Under the pieces are notes generated by a model that saw only the letters and a program-made list of their open reading frames with translations, was not told the origin of the DNA and did not search any database. Below, piece after piece: positions 1-7,130 of a stretch of DNA of 64,000 nt (positions are counted from its first letter, which is position 1; every line of letters begins with the position of its first letter). Both the position numbers and the translations under genes were made by a program. This DNA is from Shouchella miscanthi. Lineage in GTDB: Bacteria; Bacillota; Bacilli; Bacillales; Bacillaceae_D. The stretch covers positions 2,542,001 to 2,606,000 of the forward strand of contig NZ_CP042163.1 of the NCBI RefSeq assembly GCF_007725405.1, read 5' to 3'.

Positions 1-282
1 AATTACCTGAACGAGCACACCATCAACAACCATTCGAAAGCTTAATCGATTTTTCTTCTTACCGAAATAGCGGATAGAAGGCTCATTTTGAATGGTTCCT
101 ATCATCGTCACTCGGTCTTCGTGAGCCACGTCTCCTGGAGATTTAAGGGAATAATCTTCATAGCGAAATGGAAAAAACTCTAAAAGGTCTTGGACGGTAT
201 TGATCCCAAGACCTCCTAACGCCTTAGCGCTTTCCTCGCCAATGCCTTTTACTGTATCTACACGTAACTGAGACAGATTCAC
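1..282 (-). CDS. recG: ATP-dependent DNA helicase RecG, N-terminal fragment
   Basis: Only the first 94 codons lie in the window; the gene runs off the left edge. The translation begins MNLSQLRVDTVKGIGEESA and continues through a helix-hairpin-helix-like stretch into the start of the OB-fold wedge domain (PFRYEDYS). This matches the N-terminus of RecG, which remodels stalled replication forks and branched DNA. The start is GTG at 282-280, overlapping the sdaAA stop codon by four bases (GTGA), so translational coupling is likely. The order sdaAB-sdaAA-recG is as in B. subtilis. The helicase motifs lie outside the window, so identity rests on the N-terminus and synteny. Confidence 0.88.
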   Translation of the reverse strand, partial: MNLSQLRVDTVKGIGEESAKALGGLGINTVQDLLEFFPFRYEDYSLKSPGDVAHEDRVTMIGTIQNEPSIRYFGKKKNRLSFRMVVDGVLVQVI

Positions 283-1169
283 TTTGTACGCTCAGCTGTC
301 TTTCCAAAAACAGCTGCCTCCAATCGACGTCCAGTAGGTGTCGCAGCAAGTCCACCTTCACCTGTTTCTCGCAATGATTCTGGCATCGTCTGACCAATTC
401 GGTACATTGCTTCAATCACTTCATCACATGGAATTCTACTTTCAATTCCAGCAAGAGCCATATCTGCAGCCGTAATCGCTAGAGAAGCACCTGCGGCATT
501 TCGCTTAACACAGGGTACTTCAACAAGTCCGGCAACAGGATCACATACAAGACCGAGCATATTTTTTAGTGCAATTGCCATCGCATGAGCAGATTGCTTT
601 GGTGTACCACCTGCAAGTTCTACTAAAGCAGCTGCCGCCATTCCTGTTGCGGAACCTACTTCCGCTTGACAGCCTCCAGCTGCTCCTGAAATAGATGCAT
701 TATTCGCGACAACAAACCCAAGAGCTCCGCTCGTAAAGAGAAAAGCAAGTTTTTCTTCTTCAGACGGATTTAATTTTGCTTCTACACCAAATAGCACACC
801 TGGAACCACGCCGGCAGACCCAGCAGTTGGCGTCGCACAAATTGTCCCCATGGCAGCATTGACTTCATTTGTCGCCATGGCATTCGCTACTGCTAGCAGG
901 GTTGTTTCTCCACCAATCATGTTTCCTTTACGAATGTATGCAGCGAGTTTTTTACCATCGCCGCCTGTTAAACCGGAAACAGAAACGACATCTTCTTCGA
1001 TCCCTCGTTTAACAGCCGCTTCCATCGTGGCTAAGTTGATGCGCATTTTATTTAGGATTTCTTCACGGGATTTACCTGTAACATCCATCTCTTGATGAAT
1101 CATTACTTCTGAAATTGAGCACTGTTTTTCTTCCGTTAATGCTAGCAGTTCTGACACATTTCGAAACAT
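279..1169 (-). CDS. sdaAA: L-serine dehydratase, iron-sulfur-dependent, alpha subunit
   Basis: 296 residues, the usual alpha-subunit length. With SdaAB it deaminates L-serine to pyruvate and ammonia in the cytosol using an oxygen-sensitive Fe-S cluster. Cysteines expected to bind the cluster are in conserved contexts: GTICATPTAGSAG (about residue 110), GGCQAEVGSATG (about 167) and CDPVAGLVEVPC (about 210-221). The glycine/alanine-rich core is typical. The start has a strong AAGGAGG site. It follows sdaAB by 12 bp and overlaps recG by four bases, so the three are probably one transcript. Confidence 0.95.
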   Translation of the reverse strand: MFRNVSELLALTEEKQCSISEVMIHQEMDVTGKSREEILNKMRINLATMEAAVKRGIEEDVVSVSGLTGGDGKKLAAYIRKGNMIGGETTLLAVANAMATNEVNAAMGTICATPTAGSAGVVPGVLFGVEAKLNPSEEEKLAFLFTSGALGFVVANNASISGAAGGCQAEVGSATGMAAAALVELAGGTPKQSAHAMAIALKNMLGLVCDPVAGLVEVPCVKRNAAGASLAITAADMALAGIESRIPCDEVIEAMYRIGQTMPESLRETGEGGLAATPTGRRLEAAVFGKTAERTK

Positions 1170-1181
1170 CCTTATCCCTCC

Positions 1182-1844
1182 TTAGTCGTGTATTTTTGTC
1201 ACATGGGTAATATGAGGTAAGTTCTCTAATGGTTCCAATATGGATTCGTCCACATTTTGATCTACTTCTATAACCATGAGCGCTTGCTCACCTTTTTCCT
1301 TCCGAGACACTTCCATATGCCCGATATTTAGCTGATGTTTTGCTAATAAATTACTAACAGCAGCAATAACACCGTACCGATCTTGATGAACAACGAGAAT
1401 GGCAGGATGATTCCCTGATAACCGAAGAACAAAGCCGTTCAATTCAATAATTTCAATTTTCCCTCCACCAATGGACACACCTACAAGTTCAAACGTCTCT
1501 TTTCCTTTATATAGTTTGATTCGAACTGTATTTGGATGGTGATCAATAGCACCTTCTTCAAAAATAGAAATCGTCAACTTGGCTTTTTCGGCTTCTTCGT
1601 ACGCTTGGCGGATTCGTTCATCATCCGTTTCATAATCAAGCAATCCCCCAATAACAGCAACGTCGGTTCCATGACCTTTATACGTTTTCGCAAATGAGCC
1701 ATAAAAATGTAAGTCGGCATGATCCGGCAATTGACCAAACAGCGTTCGTGCTACTTTTCCGATACGCGCAGCGCCTGCTGTATGTGAACTGGACGGACCA
1801 ATCATAACTGGACCTATAATATCAAATACCGTTCTATACTTCAT
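1182..1844 (-). CDS. sdaAB: L-serine dehydratase, iron-sulfur-dependent, beta subunit
   Basis: 220 residues. The N-terminal domain carries the family signature MIGPSSSHTAGAARIG at residues 14-29. The C-terminal part (about 145-220; HPAILVVHQDRYGVIAAVSN) reads as an ACT domain, expected to sense serine and gate the enzyme. It forms the heteromer with SdaAA that converts serine to pyruvate and ammonia. ATG at 1844 has a GGAGG site. A terminator-like hairpin separates it from the upstream degV gene, so this pair may have its own promoter or depend on read-through. Confidence 0.95.
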   Translation of the reverse strand: MKYRTVFDIIGPVMIGPSSSHTAGAARIGKVARTLFGQLPDHADLHFYGSFAKTYKGHGTDVAVIGGLLDYETDDERIRQAYEEAEKAKLTISIFEEGAIDHHPNTVRIKLYKGKETFELVGVSIGGGKIEIIELNGFVLRLSGNHPAILVVHQDRYGVIAAVSNLLAKHQLNIGHMEVSRKEKGEQALMVIEVDQNVDESILEPLENLPHITHVTKIHD

Positions 1845-1867
1845 CGTTTCGCCTCCAACAAAGAACC

Positions 1868-1904
1868 AAAAAGGTTGCCATCAATGACAGTTGGCAACCT
1901 TTTT
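1868..1904 (-). terminator. Rho-independent terminator after degV gene
   Basis: Perfect 13-bp arms (1868-1880 and 1892-1904, core GGTTGCCA/TGGCAACC) with an 11-nt loop. On the minus strand the stem is preceded by A's and ends in a T-run. It begins two bases beyond the degV stop codon. Confidence 0.85.
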
Positions 1905-1905
1905 G

Positions 1906-2766
1906 TTACTTAGAATCTACTTTTGTCATTGATAAGGAAACCGTTCCTGGCCCGACATGCGCACCAATAACCGCACCGATCTCTGTTATGACCAGCGAAT
2001 CAACGGTAAAAGCTTGTTTAATTTCCTCCGCTAATTTTTGCGCAAGCTCTTCATTAACTGCATGTGATATTCCTACTTGAACAGACTCGTTTCCAAATTG
2101 CTCTTGCAGCAATCCCATCATACGAGATACTGCTTTTTTCTGTCCCCGCACTTTCTCATGCGGATACACTTCGCCATCTTCGTTTAGTGACAGAATTGGC
2201 TTCATTTTTAAAAGCGAGCCTAACAATGCAGACGCCTTCCCAATTCGTCCATTCTTTTGAAGAAATTCAAGCGTATCCACCATAAAATAAACATTGGTAT
2301 CGTTCAGCATTTGCTCTAAACGGGCTTGACACGTTGCAAGGTCAGCGCCTTGAGCTGCCAATCTGGCAACCTCTACAACGATAATACCAATGGCATATGA
2401 AGCACGCTTAGAGTTGCATACGTGGATCGTTAGTTCATTTGCTAGAGCATCCTTAGCAATTAACGCGGCTTGCACCGTCCCACTTAATTGAGCCGATAGA
2501 TGAATAGACAAAATAGCCGCTGTGTCATCTTCTGCAATGGAGCGATACAAATCTTCAAATTGCTGTGGTGACGGCTGTGATGTTTTCGGCATGACGTCTG
2601 TTTCTTTTAAACGCTTATAAAAATCACGAGGCTGAAGGGTCACGCCGTCTTCAAATTGCTCATCACCAAAATGGACATTTAACGGAATCACCGAAATATT
2701 TAGTTCGTCAACAAGAGCGTTTGGAATATCCGCTGTTGAGTCAGTCACAACTTTCACTTTCGCCAT
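1906..2766 (-). CDS. DegV family protein, FakB-like fatty-acid-binding subunit
   Basis: 286 residues from the chosen ATG at 2766. An in-frame ATG at 2787 lies inside the fakA stop region, but AGGAGG at 2775-2780 is correctly spaced (8 nt) only for 2766. It begins MAKVKVVTDSTADIP, the DegV nucleotide-like motif, and carries SGTVQAA and a C-terminal GPGTVSLS segment. DegV proteins bind a fatty acid and present it to the kinase FakA for acyl-phosphate formation. It directly follows fakA, which supports a FakB role. B. subtilis has no degV-type gene here. The lipid it prefers cannot be read from sequence. Confidence 0.88.
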   Translation of the reverse strand: MAKVKVVTDSTADIPNALVDELNISVIPLNVHFGDEQFEDGVTLQPRDFYKRLKETDVMPKTSQPSPQQFEDLYRSIAEDDTAAILSIHLSAQLSGTVQAALIAKDALANELTIHVCNSKRASYAIGIIVVEVARLAAQGADLATCQARLEQMLNDTNVYFMVDTLEFLQKNGRIGKASALLGSLLKMKPILSLNEDGEVYPHEKVRGQKKAVSRMMGLLQEQFGNESVQVGISHAVNEELAQKLAEEIKQAFTVDSLVITEIGAVIGAHVGPGTVSLSMTKVDSK

Positions 2767-2786
2767 TGAACGTTCCTCCTCATTCA

Positions 2787-4460
2787 TTATTCAACAGAAA
2801 AGATATAAGAATATAGAGGCTGTCCACCTTCAACGACATCAATCTCTACATCCTCTGCATGCGTTTGAAGATAAGCTTCTAGTTGTTCTGTTACTTCTTT
2901 ACTTGAACCTTCCCCAGTAATAATCGTAACGACTTCAGAATCGTCGTCGACCATTTCACTAAGGAGATTCTTTGCTGTTTTTACTACATCTTGACCATTT
3001 GCAACGATTTTCTTATTAAAAATGCCCATAAAATCGCCTTTTTTAATGGATTGACCATCCATTTCCGTATCACGAACAGCATAGGTCACTTCACCAGTCT
3101 TAACATCCTTCATAGCTGCTTCCATTGCCGCTGCATTTTCTTCAATTTCACGACTTGGATTAAACGCAAGTAAAGCAGCTAACCCTTGAGGAACCGTTTT
3201 TGTTGGCACAACGACACAATGAACATCGGCCACTTCTGCCGCTTGTTCAGCAGACATGACAATGTTGCTATTGTTAGGCAAGATAATGACATGTTTAGCG
3301 TGAACTTCCTTGATGGCTGATACAATGTCTTCTGTACTTGGGTTCATCGTTTGACCGCCTGCAACAACCTCATTTACTCCTAAACCTTTAAAAATCTTTT
3401 CAATACCAGCACCGACGGAAACAGCTACCATAGCAAATTCTGCTTGTTCTTTCGGTTTAGAGGCTTTCTCTGATTTTTTCATAGCATGAGAATCAGACAA
3501 ATTGGACTGCTGTTCGCGCATATTTTCAACTTTCACTTGAACAAGTGAACCAAATGCTTGCGCTTCTGTAACCACTTGCCCAGGGTACTCTGCATGAATG
3601 TGTATTTTTAATAGGTCATCATCAGATACAACTAATAATGAATCTCCATACTCACTTAGCTTTGAACGAAACTGATCTTCATCATATGGGTTTTGGGCTA
3701 ATTGCTCAGCGTCAAACTTCACCATTACTTCTGTACAATAACCAAATTCAATGTCACTCGGATCCATGTCTCCATGACCGTTATGGTGGTGCTCGGCTCG
3801 AATGAATTCGTCCATCTTTGGCTCTTGTAAAATCTGAAGGGATTCTCCTCCTGTAAGCGCTTGTAGAAACCCGACATAAATATATAATAAACCTTGTCCA
3901 CCAGAGTCAACCACACCTACTTCTTTTAAAACAGGAAGCAAATCTGGCGTACGCGCAAGGGATCGTTCACCTTCTTTTATAACCGATGTTAAAAACGGTT
4001 CAAACGCTGTTTCTTTTTTCGCTATTTTAACAGCGTGCTTCGCCATCTCTTTTGCAACGGTTAAAATGGTTCCTTCAACAGGCTTCATAACTGCTTTATA
4101 CGCTGTCTTAACGCCTGCTTCCATTGCGTCAGCGAATTGTTCAGTTGTTAATTCCTTTTTTCCCTCAAGTTCTTTTGAAAACCCGCGAAAGAGTTGCGAT
4201 AGAATGACACCTGAATTTCCTCTTGCGCCCATTAACAAGCCCTTTGCAAATGCAGCTGCCACTTTACTCGCTTCATCAAGTGATGCTTGACGCACTTCCT
4301 TTACCCCTGAGGTAATGGTTAAGTTCATATTCGTACCAGTGTCTCCATCGGGTACAGGAAATACGTTAAGCGAATCCACAACCTCCGCTTTTTTCCCGAG
4401 CTCATTTGCCCCTTCTATAAACATGTGCGCAAGCTCTTGACCTTTCAGTTTCCTTGTCAC
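2787..4460 (-). CDS. fakA: Fatty acid kinase subunit FakA (DAK2 domain, YloV)
   Basis: 557 residues, typical for YloV/FakA. The N-terminal DAK2-type ATP-binding domain (about 1-200) shows NVFPVPDGDTGTNM with the metal-binding aspartates. A middle region (about 230-320) and a C-terminal DegV-like domain (about 340-557) follow. FakA phosphorylates fatty acids held by FakB proteins to acyl-phosphate, feeding PlsY/PlsX phospholipid synthesis. Start is GTG at 4460 with a GGGGGA site. It lies 20 bp after yloU, and the next gene encodes a likely FakB partner. Confidence 0.93.
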   Translation of the reverse strand: MTRKLKGQELAHMFIEGANELGKKAEVVDSLNVFPVPDGDTGTNMNLTITSGVKEVRQASLDEASKVAAAFAKGLLMGARGNSGVILSQLFRGFSKELEGKKELTTEQFADAMEAGVKTAYKAVMKPVEGTILTVAKEMAKHAVKIAKKETAFEPFLTSVIKEGERSLARTPDLLPVLKEVGVVDSGGQGLLYIYVGFLQALTGGESLQILQEPKMDEFIRAEHHHNGHGDMDPSDIEFGYCTEVMVKFDAEQLAQNPYDEDQFRSKLSEYGDSLLVVSDDDLLKIHIHAEYPGQVVTEAQAFGSLVQVKVENMREQQSNLSDSHAMKKSEKASKPKEQAEFAMVAVSVGAGIEKIFKGLGVNEVVAGGQTMNPSTEDIVSAIKEVHAKHVIILPNNSNIVMSAEQAAEVADVHCVVVPTKTVPQGLAALLAFNPSREIEENAAAMEAAMKDVKTGEVTYAVRDTEMDGQSIKKGDFMGIFNKKIVANGQDVVKTAKNLLSEMVDDDSEVVTIITGEGSSKEVTEQLEAYLQTHAEDVEIDVVEGGQPLYSYIFSVE

Positions 4461-4480
4461 CTTGTCTTCCCCCTTTACTC

Positions 4481-4843
4481 CTATGGATTCGTGACACGAA
4501 CCCCTTGTACAAAAATATTAACTGATTCTACATCAAGACCGAGCATTTTTTCCAAATGATATTTTACTTTTGATTGGACGTTATGCGCAACCTCAGATAT
4601 TTTTGTACCATAACTGACGATAATGTACATATCTATATGAAGTTCATCTCCGTTTTCTCTCGTAATAACACCACGTCTGAAATTTTCTCTACCAAGTAGG
4701 TCACTTAATCCATCTTTAAATTGTTTTTGTGAAGCCATTCCGACAATTCCGTAACAATCGATTGCGGCACCTCCTGCAATAGTTGCAACGACATCTTGAG
4801 ACACATCGATTGTGCCAAACTGAGTTTTCAATTCAATAGTCAT
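4481..4843 (-). CDS. yloU: Asp23/Gls24 family envelope-associated protein YloU
   Basis: 120 residues of the Asp23/Gls24 (DUF322) family: FGTIDVSQDVVATIAGGAA near the N-terminus and YGTKISEVAHNVQ in the second half. There is no signal peptide. Family members sit at the membrane and are linked to envelope stress, but the exact biochemical role is unknown. ATG at 4843 follows GGAGG. It heads the yloU-fakA-degV run and is divergent from rpmB across 200 bp. Confidence 0.9.
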   Translation of the reverse strand: MTIELKTQFGTIDVSQDVVATIAGGAAIDCYGIVGMASQKQFKDGLSDLLGRENFRRGVITRENGDELHIDMYIIVSYGTKISEVAHNVQSKVKYHLEKMLGLDVESVNIFVQGVRVTNP

Positions 4844-4891
4844 GGTTTGCCTCCTTCAATAAAATACAGTGTGCATACGTATCAATATCTT

Positions 4892-4919
4892 ACTATATCA
4901 CCTACCATTTTAAAAGTCA
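4892..4919 (-). promoter_or_regulatory. Candidate sigma-A promoter for yloU-fakA
   Basis: On the minus strand TGACTT (4919-4914) and TATAGT (4897-4892) are 16 bp apart, about 50 bp before the yloU start. A TTGACT hexamer also lies just upstream (4931-4926). The -35 choice is uncertain. Confidence 0.4.
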
Positions 4920-4954
4920 TTTTTTAGTCAAGGAGATTTACTTGTCTTTGCTTA

Positions 4955-4983
4955 TTGCTTTCTGCTGATGGCTATGCTAAGAT
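4955..4983 (+). promoter_or_regulatory. Sigma-A promoter of rpmB (extended -10)
   Basis: TTGCTT at 4955-4960, a 17-bp spacer, then TAAGAT at 4978-4983 preceded by TGC, giving an extended -10. About 60 bp upstream of rpmB with no competing signal. Confidence 0.65.
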
Positions 4984-5044
4984 ACTTGGGTGACTAAGTC
5001 ATCGTGATGAAAAACGAGACTGTTTTTAAGGAGGTGCCACTGAC

Positions 5045-5233
5045 ATGGCTCGTGAATGTTATATTACTGGTCGTAAAGCGCGTTCTGGAAACAAGCGCTC
5101 TCATGCAATGAATAAAACAAAGCGCCGTTGGGGTGCAAACGTACAGAAAGTTCGTATCATGGTAGATGGAAAACCTAAACGTGTATACGTTTCTGCTCGT
5201 GCACTTAAATCCGGAAAAGTAGAACGTGTTTAA
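5045..5233 (+). CDS. rpmB: 50S ribosomal protein L28
   Basis: 62 residues, full length for L28. It is basic, with the conserved start [19 protein letters not shown] and the C-terminal [13 protein letters not shown]. No CxxC zinc pair is present, so this is the zinc-free form. AAGGAGG precedes ATG with good spacing. It is one of only three plus-strand genes in the window, transcribed alone from its own promoter and closed by a terminator shared with the convergent spoVM. Confidence 0.98.
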   Translation: MARECYITGRKARSGNKRSHAMNKTKRRWGANVQKVRIMVDGKPKRVYVSARALKSGKVERV

Positions 5234-5276
5234 TCAAAAAAAACGCCTTGCAGTTGCAAAGGCGTTTTTTTTGATT
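5232..5276. terminator. Bidirectional terminator between rpmB and spoVM
   Basis: Long stem: 5232-5249 pairs with 5258-5276, with AACGCCTT/AAGGCGTT flanked by A8 and T8 so either strand ends in a T-run. It overlaps the rpmB stop and part of the spoVM stop codon. Confidence 0.92.
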
Positions 5277-5355
5277 AGTCTTTTTTAAACGAGCCAAGCA
5301 TAACTCTAACAAACCCTCCCAAAAACTTCGGTAGCTTGATCGTATAGAATTTCAT
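5275..5355 (-). CDS. spoVM: Stage V sporulation protein M (26-residue coat anchor)
   Basis: A 26-codon gene easily missed by gene callers. It translates as MKFYTIKLPKFLGG followed by FVRVMLGSFKKD, almost identical to B. subtilis SpoVM. This amphipathic helix binds the convex outer forespore membrane and anchors SpoIVA to begin coat assembly; SpoVM also restrains FtsH. Pro9, important for its shallow insertion, is present. A GGAGGAGG site precedes the ATG. The position beside rpmB matches B. subtilis. The stop codon falls in the arm of the terminator shared with rpmB. Confidence 0.97.
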   Translation of the reverse strand: MKFYTIKLPKFLGGFVRVMLGSFKKD

Positions 5356-5447
5356 AGATCCTCCTCCTAAAGAGCATTTGAGCCGGCCCTTGCTCTAAAA
5401 ATGTCGTTCGAGTACACATTACGAATAGATGAAGTTCTGATGCACTT

Positions 5448-5471
5448 GCTAGAGACCATCGTCTCGCTAGC
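5448..5471. other. Imperfect inverted repeat in the rpe-spoVM gap
   Basis: GCTAGAGAC (5448-5456) faces GTCTCGCTAGC (5461-5471) with a 4-nt loop. There is no T-run on either side, so it is not a standard terminator. The 208-bp gap otherwise shows nothing recognisable; in B. subtilis thiN occupies this place. Confidence 0.3.
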
Positions 5472-5563
5472 TCTTTACCAATGCATAGAACTTTTTCTAT
5501 CACCGAACGTGTCCACCCGTCGTTACTCTAGCGTATGCGGGAGAAAAGGAAATCAGACCTACT

Positions 5564-6208
5564 TTATCCTCGAATTTCTGCAATCGCTTTCTCATAGTGA
5601 TCGGCTTGAAAAATAGATGACCCTGCTACTAAAATGGTCGCACCTGCTTCTACGCACGCTTTCGCCGTTTCCACATTGATACCACCGTCCACTTGTATAT
5701 CGACTGGTAGTTGGTATTCATCAATTAAAGCGCGCAGACGCTTTATATTGTTTAACGTCGTTGGGATAAACGACTGCCCGCCAAATCCAGGATTCACCGT
5801 CATCTGAAGTACAAAGTCAACATCTTGAATAACAGGAATAACGACGTCCGCATACGTGCCTGGATTTAAAACAACACCTGCTTTAAGTCCTGCCTGTTTA
5901 ATAGAGTGAATCGTTTTATGTAAATGATTTGTCGCTTCAACGTGAACGCTTATACAATCTGCTCCCGCTTTAGCAAAATACTCAATTTGATTTTCAGGCG
6001 CTTGAACCATCAAATGAACATCAAGCGGCAGGCTTGTTAACGGTCGGATCGCTTCCACCATTTGATGGCCAAACGTAATAGGTGGCACAAATTGGCCATC
6101 CATTACATCAATATGAATCCAATCAGCTCCTGCATGTTCTATTTCTTTTACATTCTCACCCATTCTTGAGAAGTCACTAGCTAAAATGGATGGGGCTATT
6201 TTTATCAT
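5564..6208 (-). CDS. rpe: Ribulose-phosphate 3-epimerase
   Basis: 214 residues, a TIM barrel interconverting ribulose-5-phosphate and xylulose-5-phosphate in the pentose phosphate pathway. It starts MIKIAPSILASDFSRMG and carries HIDVMDGQFVPPITFG with the metal-binding His and Asp, PLDVHLMV, NPGFGGQSF and QVDGGIN. AAGGAG precedes ATG. It lies 2 bp after rsgA, so the two are cotranscribed, as in B. subtilis. Confidence 0.97.
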   Translation of the reverse strand: MIKIAPSILASDFSRMGENVKEIEHAGADWIHIDVMDGQFVPPITFGHQMVEAIRPLTSLPLDVHLMVQAPENQIEYFAKAGADCISVHVEATNHLHKTIHSIKQAGLKAGVVLNPGTYADVVIPVIQDVDFVLQMTVNPGFGGQSFIPTTLNNIKRLRALIDEYQLPVDIQVDGGINVETAKACVEAGATILVAGSSIFQADHYEKAIAEIRG

Positions 6209-6210
6209 CG

Positions 6211-7092
6211 TTAATATCTCCTTTTCTGACTTTTTACTTCTTCTAAAAATTGAAGGTAGTTGTCGTATCTCGATTGCTGAATCTCTCCTTCTTCCAGCCC
6301 TCTCTTAACACCACAGCCTGGCTCTTTATCATGTAAACAGCCGCGAAATTTACACTCGTCCATTCGTTCAACAAACTCCGGAAAATAAAAACGTAACTCT
6401 TCTTGCTCCATTTGCTCAAAGTCTAATGAGCTAAACCCAGGAGTATCCGCTATTAAACCTTGCTCGATTTCAATTAATTCCACATGTCGAGTCGTATGTT
6501 TTCCACGTCCTAAATGACTGGAAATCTCATTCGTCTCTAAATTCATCCCTGGTTTTAATAAGTTGAGAAAAGAAGATTTCCCGACTCCTGACTGACCAGC
6601 AATAACCGTTACATTGTCTTTAATAAGTGGTGTTAACACACTAAAGTCTAGCTCCGCTTTTGAGGAAATATACCGTACTTGATAGCCGATTTTTTCATAA
6701 AGGGAGACAAATGACTGAATGTCCCTCTTCTCCTCATTTGTAAGTAAATCCATTTTTGTTACGATAATGATTGGCAAGATCTCTTGTCTCTCTATATGAA
6801 CGAGAAAGCGGTCAAGAAGTGCTGCTGAAAAATCAGGTTCTTTAACGGAAAAAAGTAAAAACGCTTGGTCAACATTTGCAATAGGTGGTCGCACAAGTTC
6901 ATTGCTACGTTCTTGAATATCCATAATATACCCATCTGTTACATTTTCTGCTTGATATTCTACATGATCGCCAACAAGCGGCGATCGCTTTTGTTTACGA
7001 AAGACGCCTCTTGCTCGACACTGTATGATCGTTCCTTTGTCATACACGTAATAATAGCCTGCCAATGCCTTCATAATCAATCCACTTGGCAT
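6211..7092 (-). CDS. rsgA: Ribosome small-subunit-dependent GTPase A
   Basis: 293 residues. It has an N-terminal OB-fold, then a circularly permuted GTPase domain with G4 (TKMDL) before G1 (GQSGVGKSS) and G3 (DTPGF), and a C-terminal zinc site (CKFRGCLHDKEPGCG). RsgA checks late 30S maturation. In B. subtilis (CpgA) it is a phosphorylation target of PrkC, whose gene lies directly upstream here. ATG at 7092 follows AAGGAGGAG. A hairpin sits just before that ribosome binding site. Confidence 0.96.
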   Translation of the reverse strand: MPSGLIMKALAGYYYVYDKGTIIQCRARGVFRKQKRSPLVGDHVEYQAENVTDGYIMDIQERSNELVRPPIANVDQAFLLFSVKEPDFSAALLDRFLVHIERQEILPIIIVTKMDLLTNEEKRDIQSFVSLYEKIGYQVRYISSKAELDFSVLTPLIKDNVTVIAGQSGVGKSSFLNLLKPGMNLETNEISSHLGRGKHTTRHVELIEIEQGLIADTPGFSSLDFEQMEQEELRFYFPEFVERMDECKFRGCLHDKEPGCGVKRGLEEGEIQQSRYDNYLQFLEEVKSQKRRY

Positions 7093-7105
7093 GCAACTCC
7101 TCCTT

Positions 7106-7130
7106 AAAAAGGCGCGAAATTCGCGCCTTT
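7106..7130 (-). terminator. Hairpin/terminator between prkC and rsgA
   Basis: AAAGGCGCG (7108-7116) pairs with CGCGCCTTT (7122-7130), followed on the minus strand by T5. It contains the last base pairs of the prkC stop codon, and its T-run abuts the rsgA ribosome binding site. It may end part of the prpC-prkC transcript and set rsgA level. Confidence 0.7.

Noticed and set aside
2787-4460. fakA as a dihydroxyacetone kinase
   Set aside because: The DAK2-like domain is fused to a DegV-type C-terminus and neighbours a DegV gene, which is the FakA architecture.
5306-5503. A 65-codon minus-strand open frame overlapping spoVM as a possible thiN remnant
   Set aside because: No ThiN motif, wrong frame relative to spoVM, and no placed ribosome binding site.
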